Positions 21,712-29,145 of a stretch of DNA of 37,085 bases are shown here, one piece after another. How positions within the stretch are numbered: position 1 is the stretch's first letter; each line of letters starts with the position of its first letter. The position numbers and the translations under genes are program-made. This DNA comes from CALBPI01 sp039814545 (GTDB taxonomy: Bacteria; Pseudomonadota; Gammaproteobacteria; Steroidobacterales; Woeseiaceae), in contig JBCCBB010000018.1 of assembly GCA_039814545.1 (NCBI GenBank), positions 1 to 37,085 on the forward strand, given 5' to 3'. The notes beneath the pieces were generated by a model, which did no database searches, was not told the DNA's origin, and saw nothing but the letters and a program-made list of their open reading frames with translations.

Positions 21712-23231
21712 CAAGCGCGCCAACAGAAAACCTGCACCGTCTGCCCGGTGGTTTGCGCCTGCCCGGATTCAAGGCACAGTCAGCGACCGGTGAGATTCGC
21801 GAGGTGCCGATACCCAAAACGCTGGTCCTGCCCGTGCGCCAGCACGCGGGCAGCGCGGCGCAGCCGATCGTTTCGGTCGGCGACCGCGTCTTGCGTGGCC
21901 AGCCCATAGCGCGCGCCGAAGGCGACTTCAGCGCCAGCGTTCACGCCGCAAGCTCGGGCACCGTGGTCGCCATCGAATCGCGCCCGATACCCGCGCGCGA
22001 GGCCACGGAGGCGGCCTGCATCATCATCGAGACCGATGGCCGTGACGAACCCTGGGACGCACTCGCGCCTATCGCCAACCCGCTAGCAGCCACCCCAGAT
22101 ACCTTGCTCGAGGCCATCGGCAAGGCGGGCATCGTCGGTCTTGGCGGTGCGGCATTTCCAACGCTTGCCAAGCTCCGCCACGCCGTCGACGCTGGCGTCG
22201 ATACGCTGATCCTGAACGGCGTCGAGTGCGAGCCATACATCAGCTGCGATGACGCGCTCATGCGCAATCACGCCGTCGAGATCCTGTTCGGTACGCGCAT
22301 CATGCTGACGGCACTGGGCCTGCGTCAGTGCGCGATCGGTATCGAGTCCGACAAGCCGGATTCCTGGGCCGCGTTCACGGAGGCGGCAAGCATCGAAGGC
22401 GACGACCGCGTGCAGCTCGTTGCCATCCCCACGGTGTATCCCTCGGGCGGCGAGGACCAGCTTGTCTACCTGCTCACGGGTCGCGAGGTGCCCAGCGGCG
22501 GCTTCCCGAGCGACGTCGGCGCGCTCGTGCATAACGTCGGCACCGCCGCCGCCGTGGCCGACCTCGCCCTCACGGGCACGCCGCTCATTTCGCGCATCGT
22601 CACGGTCACGGGTGAAGGCATCGCGAACCCCGGTAACTACCGCGTGCGCCTGGGCACGCCCATCGCCGATGTCGCCGCTTTCGCGGGCGGCTACACGGAA
22701 CATGCCAAGCGCCTGATCATGGGCGGCCCGATGACCGGTGTCGCGCTCACGGATGACGCGCTGCCCGTAACCAAAGCCTGCAACTGCCTCATCGCCACGG
22801 GCCCGGCCGTGCGCACCTCATTCGAGCCCGAGCGTCCCTGTATTCGCTGCGGCGAGTGCGCGCGCATCTGTCCCGTGCGCCTGCAGCCGCAGCAACTGCT
22901 GCGTGCACATCGCTACGGCGCGGGCGACACGCTCGACGGTCTTGGGCTCATCGACTGCATTGAGTGCGGCTGCTGCGACCTCGTGTGTCCCAGCCACATT
23001 CCGCTCACACAGAGCTTCCGCGACGCGAAGCTTGCGCGGCGCATTGATGTCTACGAACGCGAACGCGCCGAACGTGCTCGGGAGCGCTTTGAACGACGGC
23101 AGGAACGCGAGCAAGTGCGCGCTGACGCGCAAGCGGCAGAAACCGAACGGCTCAAGCAAGGCGCCAACCCCGATGCCATTGCCGAGATCCTCGCGCGCAA
23201 ACGCGAAAAGCCCGACGGGGACGACGTCTGA
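21708..23231 (+). CDS. rnfC: Rnf electron transport complex subunit RnfC
   Basis: Peripheral NADH/FMN-binding subunit of the Rnf complex. 507 residues. Seen: an N-terminal LHRLPGGLRLPGFK, the glycine-rich GIVGLGGAAFPTLAKL (NADH/FMN region, Nqo1-like fold), NGVECEPYISCDD, a SLBB-like region, and two [4Fe-4S] motifs, CIRCGECARICP and CIECGCCDLVCP. The C-terminus is a charged helical tail of about 60 residues rich in Glu, Arg and Ala, shorter than the long Ala/Lys repeats of enterobacterial RsxC. It overlaps rnfB by four bases and shares one base with rnfD. Confidence 0.96.
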   Translation: MTSAPTENLHRLPGGLRLPGFKAQSATGEIREVPIPKTLVLPVRQHAGSAAQPIVSVGDRVLRGQPIARAEGDFSASVHAASSGTVVAIESRPIPAREATEAACIIIETDGRDEPWDALAPIANPLAATPDTLLEAIGKAGIVGLGGAAFPTLAKLRHAVDAGVDTLILNGVECEPYISCDDALMRNHAVEILFGTRIMLTALGLRQCAIGIESDKPDSWAAFTEAASIEGDDRVQLVAIPTVYPSGGEDQLVYLLTGREVPSGGFPSDVGALVHNVGTAAAVADLALTGTPLISRIVTVTGEGIANPGNYRVRLGTPIADVAAFAGGYTEHAKRLIMGGPMTGVALTDDALPVTKACNCLIATGPAVRTSFEPERPCIRCGECARICPVRLQPQQLLRAHRYGAGDTLDGLGLIDCIECGCCDLVCPSHIPLTQSFRDAKLARRIDVYERERAERARERFERRQEREQVRADAQAAETERLKQGANPDAIAEILARKREKPDGDDV

Positions 23232-24271
23232 TGCGCTTCGAACCCGCCCTCTCGCCCTATCTGCGCCCCGAGACGGGCGTGGGTGCGGTCATGCGCGAGG
23301 TGTCGCTTGCACTCGTGCCCGCTGCCGTCATCTATTTCTTCTTCTTCGGCTTCGGGATCCTGTTCAACCTCGCGCTCTGCATTGCCGCTTGTGTGGCGTT
23401 CGAGGCGTTGGCGCTCAGAGTGCGCGGCCTGCCCGTGGCGAACACGCTCAGCGACTGCAGTGCTGTACTTACAGGCGTCTTGCTCGCCTTCGCGCTGCCA
23501 ACCTACTTGCCCGTCTGGGTCACGATCACAGCCTGCGGTGCCGCCGTTCTGCTCGCCAAGCATGTCTACGGCGGCATCGGCTTCAACCCGTTCAACCCCG
23601 CCATGCTCGGCTACGCGTTTGTGCTCATCGCCTTCCCCGTTGCCATGAGCAGCTGGTTGCCACCCGCCATCGGCGACCTCGACTACATCCGCCCCAACGT
23701 CTTCGAGCGGCTCACCTATCTATTCACGGGCAGCTGGCCTGCAGGACTCGAGCTCGATGCCATCACGCGCGCGACACCACTCGATCTCGTACGCACGGCG
23801 GCACGCGATCAGCTCATGCTCGAGGAGCTGCGTTCCGCGAGTCCGATGTTCGGTGACTTCGGCGGCCGCGGCTGGGAGTGGATCGGCAACTTCATCACAC
23901 TGGGCGGCGGCTGGCTGCTGTACCGCGGGATCATCCGCTGGCACATCCCCGTCGCCGTGCTCGCCGGTATGCTGATTCCGGCCACGCTCGACAGCATCTT
24001 CACGGGCGGCGCGAGCGCCGGCCCGGGCTTCCACCTGTTCAGTGGTGCGACGCTGCTGGCTGCATTTTTCATTGCGACGGATCCCGTGTCTGCGGCCACA
24101 AGTCCGCGCGGCCGGCTCATTTACGGCTTTGGTATCGGCTTCATCGCCTGGGTCATCCGCAAATGGGGCGGCTACCCAGACGGCATCGCCTTTGCGGTGT
24201 TGCTCATGAACGCCGCCGTGCCGCTCATCGACCACTTCACCGCACCGAGGATTCTGGGTCATGAGCGTTGA
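23231..24271 (+). CDS. rnfD: Rnf electron transport complex subunit RnfD
   Basis: Polytopic membrane subunit with covalently bound flavin, related to NqrB. 346 residues with about nine or ten hydrophobic segments. Seen: MREVSLALVPAA, FNPFNPAMLGYAF, and DAITRATPLD at 176-185, where Thr-182 aligns with the FMN-carrying threonine of the family; also GFHLFSGATLLAAFFIATDPVSA in the C-terminal half. Coupled to rnfC (TGATG), and overlaps rnfG by 11 bases. Confidence 0.95.
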   Translation: MRFEPALSPYLRPETGVGAVMREVSLALVPAAVIYFFFFGFGILFNLALCIAACVAFEALALRVRGLPVANTLSDCSAVLTGVLLAFALPTYLPVWVTITACGAAVLLAKHVYGGIGFNPFNPAMLGYAFVLIAFPVAMSSWLPPAIGDLDYIRPNVFERLTYLFTGSWPAGLELDAITRATPLDLVRTAARDQLMLEELRSASPMFGDFGGRGWEWIGNFITLGGGWLLYRGIIRWHIPVAVLAGMLIPATLDSIFTGGASAGPGFHLFSGATLLAAFFIATDPVSAATSPRGRLIYGFGIGFIAWVIRKWGGYPDGIAFAVLLMNAAVPLIDHFTAPRILGHER

Positions 24272-24869
24272 TCGCGGCGGCGTGATCAGCGGCACCCTCA
24301 AGCTTGGCCTGTTTGCGGCCATCGCGGCCGCGATCGTAGCCGGTGGCTGGCGCCTCACGGGCGAGCGCATCGCGGCAAACGCGCACGCGGCGCGCCTCGC
24401 GCAGTTCGAGAGTGTGCTGGGCGCAACGGCGTTCGACACGCTCGACTACGACGTACCGACCGTTGTGGAACCCCCGCATCGGCTACCTGGCGATGAACCC
24501 GCCCGTATTTACGAGGCGTATGCCAACGGCGAGCGCGTGGCGCGTGTGTTCGAAGTGCAGGCCGCGGGCTACGGCGGGCCCATCTTGCTGCTCGTGGGTA
24601 TCGATGCAGCATTTGGGGTGACCGGCGTGCGCGTCGTGAGCCACACGGAAACACCAGGACTGGGCACGAATATCGAACACGAGCGTTCCGACTGGATCAC
24701 GAGCTTCGACGGGCGCAGCCTCGATGACGATGACGGCAGCGTGTGGGCGCTCAAGCGCGACGGCGGCGCCTTTGACGCGTTTACGGGGGCGACGATCACA
24801 CCGCGCGCCGTCGTGGAAGCCGTGCACGAAACACTCGTCTACGCGCAGTCGATGGAGGCCGCACCGTGA
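24261..24869 (+). CDS. rnfG: Rnf electron transport complex subunit RnfG
   Basis: Periplasm-facing flavoprotein subunit, related to NqrC. 202 residues: one N-terminal transmembrane helix (about 9-30) and an FMN-binding domain. Seen: GYGGPILLLVGID, SHTETPGLGTNIE, and FTGATITPRAV, where Thr-178 in the TGAT sequence is the expected FMN attachment site (S/T-G-A-T consensus recognised by the ApbE flavin transferase). It overlaps rnfD by 11 bases and rnfE by four. No apbE-like gene lies in this window. Confidence 0.95.
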   Translation: MSVDRGGVISGTLKLGLFAAIAAAIVAGGWRLTGERIAANAHAARLAQFESVLGATAFDTLDYDVPTVVEPPHRLPGDEPARIYEAYANGERVARVFEVQAAGYGGPILLLVGIDAAFGVTGVRVVSHTETPGLGTNIEHERSDWITSFDGRSLDDDDGSVWALKRDGGAFDAFTGATITPRAVVEAVHETLVYAQSMEAAP

Positions 24870-25516
24870 ACGCGATTTGGCGTGATGGCCTCTGGCACAA
24901 CAACCCCGGCATCGTGCAGCTGCTCGGCCTGTGTCCGTTGCTGGCCGTCACGAACACCACCGTGAACGCGCTGGGCCTGGCGGTTGCGACACTCTTCGTG
25001 CTCACGGCCAGCAACACGATCGTGTCAATCACACGGCGCGCGCTGCAGCCCGAGATCCGCATTCCGGCCTACGTGCTCGTTATTGCAGCACTGGTAACCG
25101 CCACGGAGCTCGCGTTCCACGCCTACGCGCCCGCGCTGCACGCGCGCCTCGGTATCTTCCTGCCGCTGATCGTGACCAATTGCGCCATCGTCGCGCGCGC
25201 CGAAGCATTCGCGTCGCGACAGCCCGTCGGGCGCGCGTTCTTCGATGGGCTCGCGCACGGGCTGGGCTTCGGCTGGGTGCTCCTTGTGGTCGGTGCACTA
25301 CGCGAACTCGTCGGCCATGGCACGCTATTCCGCGACCTCGGCACCCTGATTCCGGGCGCCGCCAACGACGGCATCACGGTTGTCGACGGCGGCTTGCTGA
25401 TTGCGCTGCTGCCCCCGGGCGCATTCTTCGCACTCGCGGCCGTTCTCGTCGCGCGCAACGTCATCGCCAGCCGCCGGGGCCAGGACAATCCGGAGCTTGC
25501 GCGTGAACAAAACTAA
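24866..25516 (+). CDS. rnfE: Rnf electron transport complex subunit RnfE
   Basis: Membrane subunit homologous to RnfA, completing the complex. 216 residues with about six hydrophobic segments. Seen: NNPGIVQLLGLCPLLAVTN and LIVTNCAIVARAEAFA, the two Cys half-motifs pairing with those of RnfA; also FFDGLAHGLGFGWVLLVVGALRE. It overlaps rnfG (ATGA). The nth GTG start lies inside its last codons, so nth is translated from the same transcript. Confidence 0.95.
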   Translation: MNAIWRDGLWHNNPGIVQLLGLCPLLAVTNTTVNALGLAVATLFVLTASNTIVSITRRALQPEIRIPAYVLVIAALVTATELAFHAYAPALHARLGIFLPLIVTNCAIVARAEAFASRQPVGRAFFDGLAHGLGFGWVLLVVGALRELVGHGTLFRDLGTLIPGAANDGITVVDGGLLIALLPPGAFFALAAVLVARNVIASRRGQDNPELAREQN

Positions 25517-26144
25517 GCGCACAGCCATGTTTGAAACCTGGCGTGCGGCGAATCCCAAGCCGACGACGGAACTCAAGTACGACAACCCGTTTGAGCTGCT
25601 GATCGCCGTGATCCTCTCGGCGCAGGCAACCGACGTCAGCGTCAATCTGGCAACGCAAAAACTGTTCCCCGTCGCCAATACACCCGAAGCCATCGCAGCA
25701 CTCGGCGTCAAAGGGATCACACCGTTCATTCGCCACATCGGCCTGTTTAACTCGAAGGCGAAGAACGTCATCACGACCTGCGAGATTCTTGTTGCCGATC
25801 ACGGCAGCGAGGTCCCCCGGGATCGCGACGCCCTGCAGGCGCTGCCTGGTGTCGGCCGCAAGACGGCCAACGTCGTGCTCAACACGGCCTTCGGCGAGCC
25901 GGCGATGGCCGTCGACACGCATATTTTCCGCGTCTCGAACCGCACGGGCATCGCCTGGGGTAAGACCGTGCTCGAGGTCGAGAAGCGGCTCATGCGCCTC
26001 GTGCCCGAGGCATTTCTTGTCGACGCCCACCACTGGCTGATCCTGCACGGGCGCTACGTGTGCAAGGCGCGCAAGCCCGAGTGCTGGCGCTGTACCGTCG
26101 CCGAGTGGTGCGAATTCCGCAAGAAGACGCCCCGCCCCGAATAG
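25503..26144 (+). CDS. nth: Endonuclease III (DNA glycosylase/AP lyase)
   Basis: Bifunctional repair enzyme removing oxidised pyrimidines. 213 residues from a GTG at 25503; this start gives MNKTKR, matching the N-terminus and residue numbering of E. coli Nth. Seen: SAQATDVSVN, the helix-hairpin-helix LPGVGRKTANVV with catalytic Lys-120, AVDTHIFRVSNR with Asp-138, and the [4Fe-4S] cysteines 187, 194, 197 and 203 (C-x6-C-x2-C-x5-C). An ATG at 25527 is a weaker alternative. It overlaps the end of rnfE by 14 bases; the rnf-nth linkage is conserved in gammaproteobacteria. Confidence 0.97.
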   Translation: MNKTKRTAMFETWRAANPKPTTELKYDNPFELLIAVILSAQATDVSVNLATQKLFPVANTPEAIAALGVKGITPFIRHIGLFNSKAKNVITTCEILVADHGSEVPRDRDALQALPGVGRKTANVVLNTAFGEPAMAVDTHIFRVSNRTGIAWGKTVLEVEKRLMRLVPEAFLVDAHHWLILHGRYVCKARKPECWRCTVAEWCEFRKKTPRPE

Positions 26145-26183
26145 GCTTCAGAATCATCGCTTGCGCCTTCAACTGCGAGTGAT

Positions 26184-26197
26184 TACTGTATACAGTA
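26184..26197. promoter_or_regulatory. Perfect 14-base palindrome at the GntR start codon (predicted operator)
   Basis: TACTGTATACAGTA reads the same on both strands and its last base is the A of the gntR ATG. GntR regulators of the FadR/FCD type usually bind short palindromes with a T-G-T-A-T-A-C-A-like core, so this is the likely autoregulatory operator. It also contains -10-like hexamers. Confidence 0.65.
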
Positions 26198-26844
26198 TGC
26201 AGATTGAGGCGCAGAGCATCAGTGCGGCCGCAGCCGACGCCATCCGCACGATGATCGTCGACGGGACGCTCGCCGACGGTGCCCGCATCAACGAGGTGCA
26301 CCTGGCGAAGTCGCTTGAGATCAGCCGCACTCCGTTGCGCGAGGGCCTGATGCGCCTCGTCACCGAAGGCGTGGTGACCACCGAACCGCGGCGCGGATTT
26401 TTCGTCACGCCCATGACGCTCAATGACTTTCTGGAGCTTTACGCGATCCGCCCGATTCTTGATCCCGCCGCGCTGGCGATGGCCGGCGTGCCCGGCGCAA
26501 AGTCGCTGGGCCAACTCGAGCGCATCAACGACACCATGCGCGCTGCGCGGAGTCCATCGCGCGCCATCGACCTCGACGATCAATGGCACCGCAAGCTACT
26601 CGAGCACTGCCCCAATTCCGTTCTGCTCGAGCTCATCGATCAGATCATCGGCCGCACGCGGTGCTACGAGCACGCCCTCTTCCGAGAGACGGACAACGTC
26701 TGGAATGCCGGCAATGAACACGAGCGAATCATGGCCGCACTCAGAGACGGTGACCTCGACGCCGCCTGCGCAGGGCTCCAGCGAAATTTGCAATCAGGCG
26801 CCGACCCCATCTTGAACTGGCTCACACACCGCGCCACACATTAA
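26197..26844 (+). CDS. GntR-family transcriptional regulator with FCD domain
   Basis: DNA-binding ligand-responsive regulator, 215 residues. N-terminal winged helix at about 8-75: AADAIRTMIVDGTLADGARINEVHLAKSLEISRTPLREGLMRL, then VTTEPRRGFFVTPM. C-terminal helical FCD effector domain from about 80, with ELYAIRPILDPAAL, DDQWHRKLLEHCPN and EHERIMAALRDGDLDAA, including Asp and His residues that bind metal or carboxylate ligands in the family. Start chosen at the ATG 26197 because a 14-base palindrome abuts it. The serine hydrolase gene follows 11 bases after its stop, with a Shine-Dalgarno sequence on the gntR stop codon, so the pair forms an operon likely under its own control. Confidence 0.9.
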   Translation: MQIEAQSISAAAADAIRTMIVDGTLADGARINEVHLAKSLEISRTPLREGLMRLVTEGVVTTEPRRGFFVTPMTLNDFLELYAIRPILDPAALAMAGVPGAKSLGQLERINDTMRAARSPSRAIDLDDQWHRKLLEHCPNSVLLELIDQIIGRTRCYEHALFRETDNVWNAGNEHERIMAALRDGDLDAACAGLQRNLQSGADPILNWLTHRATH

Positions 26845-26855
26845 GGAACACAGGA

Positions 26856-28667
26856 ATGACACGATCACGGATTGTCGGCACGCTCGCCGCGGCATGCGCA
26901 GCCTTTGTTGTGACGGCGGGTGGTTCCGCCCAGGAAACAACGCCGGCTGCCGGCATTTGGGAAGGCGTCTGGGTTGCCGATGCTGACCTCGGCCCGCGGC
27001 TCGACGGCCCGGTCACGCTGCATCGGGTCGGCAACGACTGGGTCGCGCAGGTCCAGGGTGTGCGCGCGCGTGTCACGCAGTCGCAGCAACAAGACGGCAC
27101 GACCCGGTGGCGATTCGCCATCGATGATCTGGGCCATTTCATTGGCCACCAGGCTGCAGATACCGGCGGCGTCACGGGCCACTGGTTTCAGCCGCCTGGG
27201 ATCATCCACAACTACCCGACTGCAACCCCCGTTGCGTTGGTACCGGCGGGCGACGGCGTACTCAGCGGCACCATCTCGCCGCTTCGCGACGTTGTGTCAT
27301 TGAACATTCCGCTGACACCTGACCCGGAGAAAAATACGGCGCCAGGCGAAGACCGCTACCGGACGTTCCTGCGCAACCCGCAGCGCAATCTCGGCGTGTG
27401 GTTTCGTATCGCGTCGGCCATAGCTGACGAACAAGGCATCGCCTTTTACAATGCAGACGGCCAGCAATTGGCCTACGCAAAGAGCATTGAAGCCGGACAG
27501 CGATTCACGATGCTGATCCCCCGTACGGGCATGACCATGGATTTCTCGCGCCGTGCCCGTAATGACGCCCCAGGATTTTTCCCGCAGCGCACACCGGCGC
27601 CCGTAGACACCCTGCTACGGCCCGCAGTACTCGACGACGGATGGCAAACCGCCGCGCCAGCCGCATCCGGCCTTGACGAGCAAGCGTTGCTCGGCATGCT
27701 CAACGACATCCGCGCCTTCGAGCCCGAGCAACTGCGCGCACCCTACATCCACGCCTTGCTCATCGCACACCGCGGCAACCTCGTGTTTGAGTCGTACTTC
27801 CACGGCTACCACCGCGAGCGCACGCATGATTCACGCTCGGCAGGCAAGTCGCTGGGCTCGGTATTGCTCGGCGCAGCCATCCGGACCGGCGCCATCGCCA
27901 GCGTCGATGCGCCCGTCTACGACTTCTACGGCGGCGTCGACGCGTTTGCCAACCCGGACCCCAGAAAACAACGCATGACGCTGCGACATCTCGTGACCAT
28001 GTCACCAGGTCTGGCCTGCGATGACGGCGACTACGAAGGATCGCCGGGTAACGAAGACCGCATGCAGAGCCAAAGCGAACAACCCGACTGGTACCGCTAC
28101 ACGCTGGATTTGCCCATGCGTGCGGAGCCCGGGTCCGCCGATATCTACTGCACGGCGGGCATCAACCTGCTGGGCGGCGCGATCAGCAAAGCAACCGGCC
28201 GCAGCCTGCCGCGGTTTTTTCACGAACAGCTCGCGGTGCCACTGCAGATGGGGCACTACCACATGAACCTCTCGCCCATGGAACGGGGCTATCTCGGCGG
28301 CGGCATTCGCCTGCGCCCGCGCGACTTCATAAAGCTCGGTCAGCTCTACCTCGACGGCGGGGTCTGGAACGGACATCGCGTCGTCTCTGAAGACTGGGTG
28401 CGTGAATCGGCAACTGCGCAGAGCTCGATCAACAGCGAGGGCGATTACGGGTTCGCATGGTGGCGTCGCGACTTCCGAGTGGGTGACCGGAGCATTGCAA
28501 CCTACCAGGCCGCCGGCAACGGCGGCCAGATGCTGTTCGTGGTGCCCGAGCTGGAGCTCGTCGTGATGTTCAACGCGGGCAACTACAGCGACGGCCGCAC
28601 ACGCGGCGAATTCCGCGACCGCTACATGCAGGGGGCGATCCTGCCCGCAGCCATAGCAGCCGAGTAA
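26856..28667 (+). CDS. Exported serine hydrolase, beta-lactamase (class C)/penicillin-binding-protein fold
   Basis: 603-residue predicted periplasmic protein. A signal peptide ends near residue 25 (VVTAGGSAQ). Residues about 30-240 form an extra N-terminal domain, probably beta-rich, that I do not recognise. The hydrolase domain covers about 270-590. Seen: catalytic S-x-x-K as Ser-328 and Lys-331 (SAGK), the second motif as Tyr-431 in YCTAGINLLGG (Y-x-T rather than Y-x-N), and AAGNGGQ at 552-558 where KTG/HTG normally stands. These variants occur among esterase-like members, so esterase or peptidase activity is likelier than beta-lactamase. Start: ATG with AAGGA nine bases upstream on the gntR stop. 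Substrate unknown. Confidence 0.87.
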   Translation: MTRSRIVGTLAAACAAFVVTAGGSAQETTPAAGIWEGVWVADADLGPRLDGPVTLHRVGNDWVAQVQGVRARVTQSQQQDGTTRWRFAIDDLGHFIGHQAADTGGVTGHWFQPPGIIHNYPTATPVALVPAGDGVLSGTISPLRDVVSLNIPLTPDPEKNTAPGEDRYRTFLRNPQRNLGVWFRIASAIADEQGIAFYNADGQQLAYAKSIEAGQRFTMLIPRTGMTMDFSRRARNDAPGFFPQRTPAPVDTLLRPAVLDDGWQTAAPAASGLDEQALLGMLNDIRAFEPEQLRAPYIHALLIAHRGNLVFESYFHGYHRERTHDSRSAGKSLGSVLLGAAIRTGAIASVDAPVYDFYGGVDAFANPDPRKQRMTLRHLVTMSPGLACDDGDYEGSPGNEDRMQSQSEQPDWYRYTLDLPMRAEPGSADIYCTAGINLLGGAISKATGRSLPRFFHEQLAVPLQMGHYHMNLSPMERGYLGGGIRLRPRDFIKLGQLYLDGGVWNGHRVVSEDWVRESATAQSSINSEGDYGFAWWRRDFRVGDRSIATYQAAGNGGQMLFVVPELELVVMFNAGNYSDGRTRGEFRDRYMQGAILPAAIAAE

Positions 28668-28698
28668 CCGCACACGCATCGGCCATCGTCCCGCGATG

Positions 28699-28707
28699 TG
28701 GGATAAT
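28699..28707 (+). promoter_or_regulatory. Extended -10 promoter of the DUF1841 gene
   Basis: TGGGATAAT ends six bases before the ATG at 28714 and no Shine-Dalgarno sequence intervenes, predicting a leaderless transcript. It overlaps an alternative upstream ATG at 28696, which argues against that start. Confidence 0.5.
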
Positions 28708-28713
28708 CGCGGG

Positions 28714-29136
28714 ATGCTATTTGGAAACGATCGCAACGAGCTGCGTCGCATGTACGTGCAGGCCTGGCGCCTGAAGCGCGCGGGTCAGCCCATGTCGGCA
28801 CTCGAGTCGCAAATCGCCGAGGTGGTCGGTGAGCACCCTGAGTACCACGGGATGCTCGTGGACGTCGCCGTCGAGGCGGACTTTGCGCCCGAGGGCGGCC
28901 AGAGCAACCCGTTCCTGCACATGGGAATGCACCTGGCGATCCGCGAACAGGTATCGACGAATCGACCGGTCGGGATCCGCGATGTGCACGCGCAGCTCGC
29001 GGGCAAACTCGGCGGGCCGCACGAGGCCGAGCACGCCATGCTCGAATGTCTGGGCGAAGCGCTTTGGCGCGCGCAACGCGACAACGCGCTGCCAGACGAG
29101 CTGGCCTACCTCGAGAGCCTTAACCGCCTGCTTTAG
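28714..29136 (+). CDS. DUF1841 family protein
   Basis: Small soluble protein of unknown function, 140 residues from the ATG at 28714 (MLFGNDRNELRRMYVQAWR), where the family normally begins; an ATG 18 bases upstream lies within the promoter. Seen: EVVGEHPEYHG, NPFLHMGMHLAIREQVSTNRPVGI, HEAEHAMLECLGEALWRAQRD; the conserved H-x-M-x-M-H-x-A-I-R-E-Q and His-Glu-x-Glu-His clusters could bind metal (inference). In other gammaproteobacteria it lies near nth, as here once the gntR-hydrolase pair is discounted. Confidence 0.88.
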   Translation: MLFGNDRNELRRMYVQAWRLKRAGQPMSALESQIAEVVGEHPEYHGMLVDVAVEADFAPEGGQSNPFLHMGMHLAIREQVSTNRPVGIRDVHAQLAGKLGGPHEAEHAMLECLGEALWRAQRDNALPDELAYLESLNRLL

Positions 29137-29145
29137 GTTTCTCGC

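Noticed and set aside
24049..24075. SGAT at about residues 277-280 of RnfD as the flavin attachment site
   Set aside because: It lies in a late membrane segment; the earlier DAITRATPLD around residue 182 fits the family position better. The choice is by alignment memory only.
26145..28713. gntR-hydrolase pair as a mobile element
   Set aside because: No transposase, integrase, terminal inverted repeats or target duplication seen at either border; only the gene order suggests insertion.
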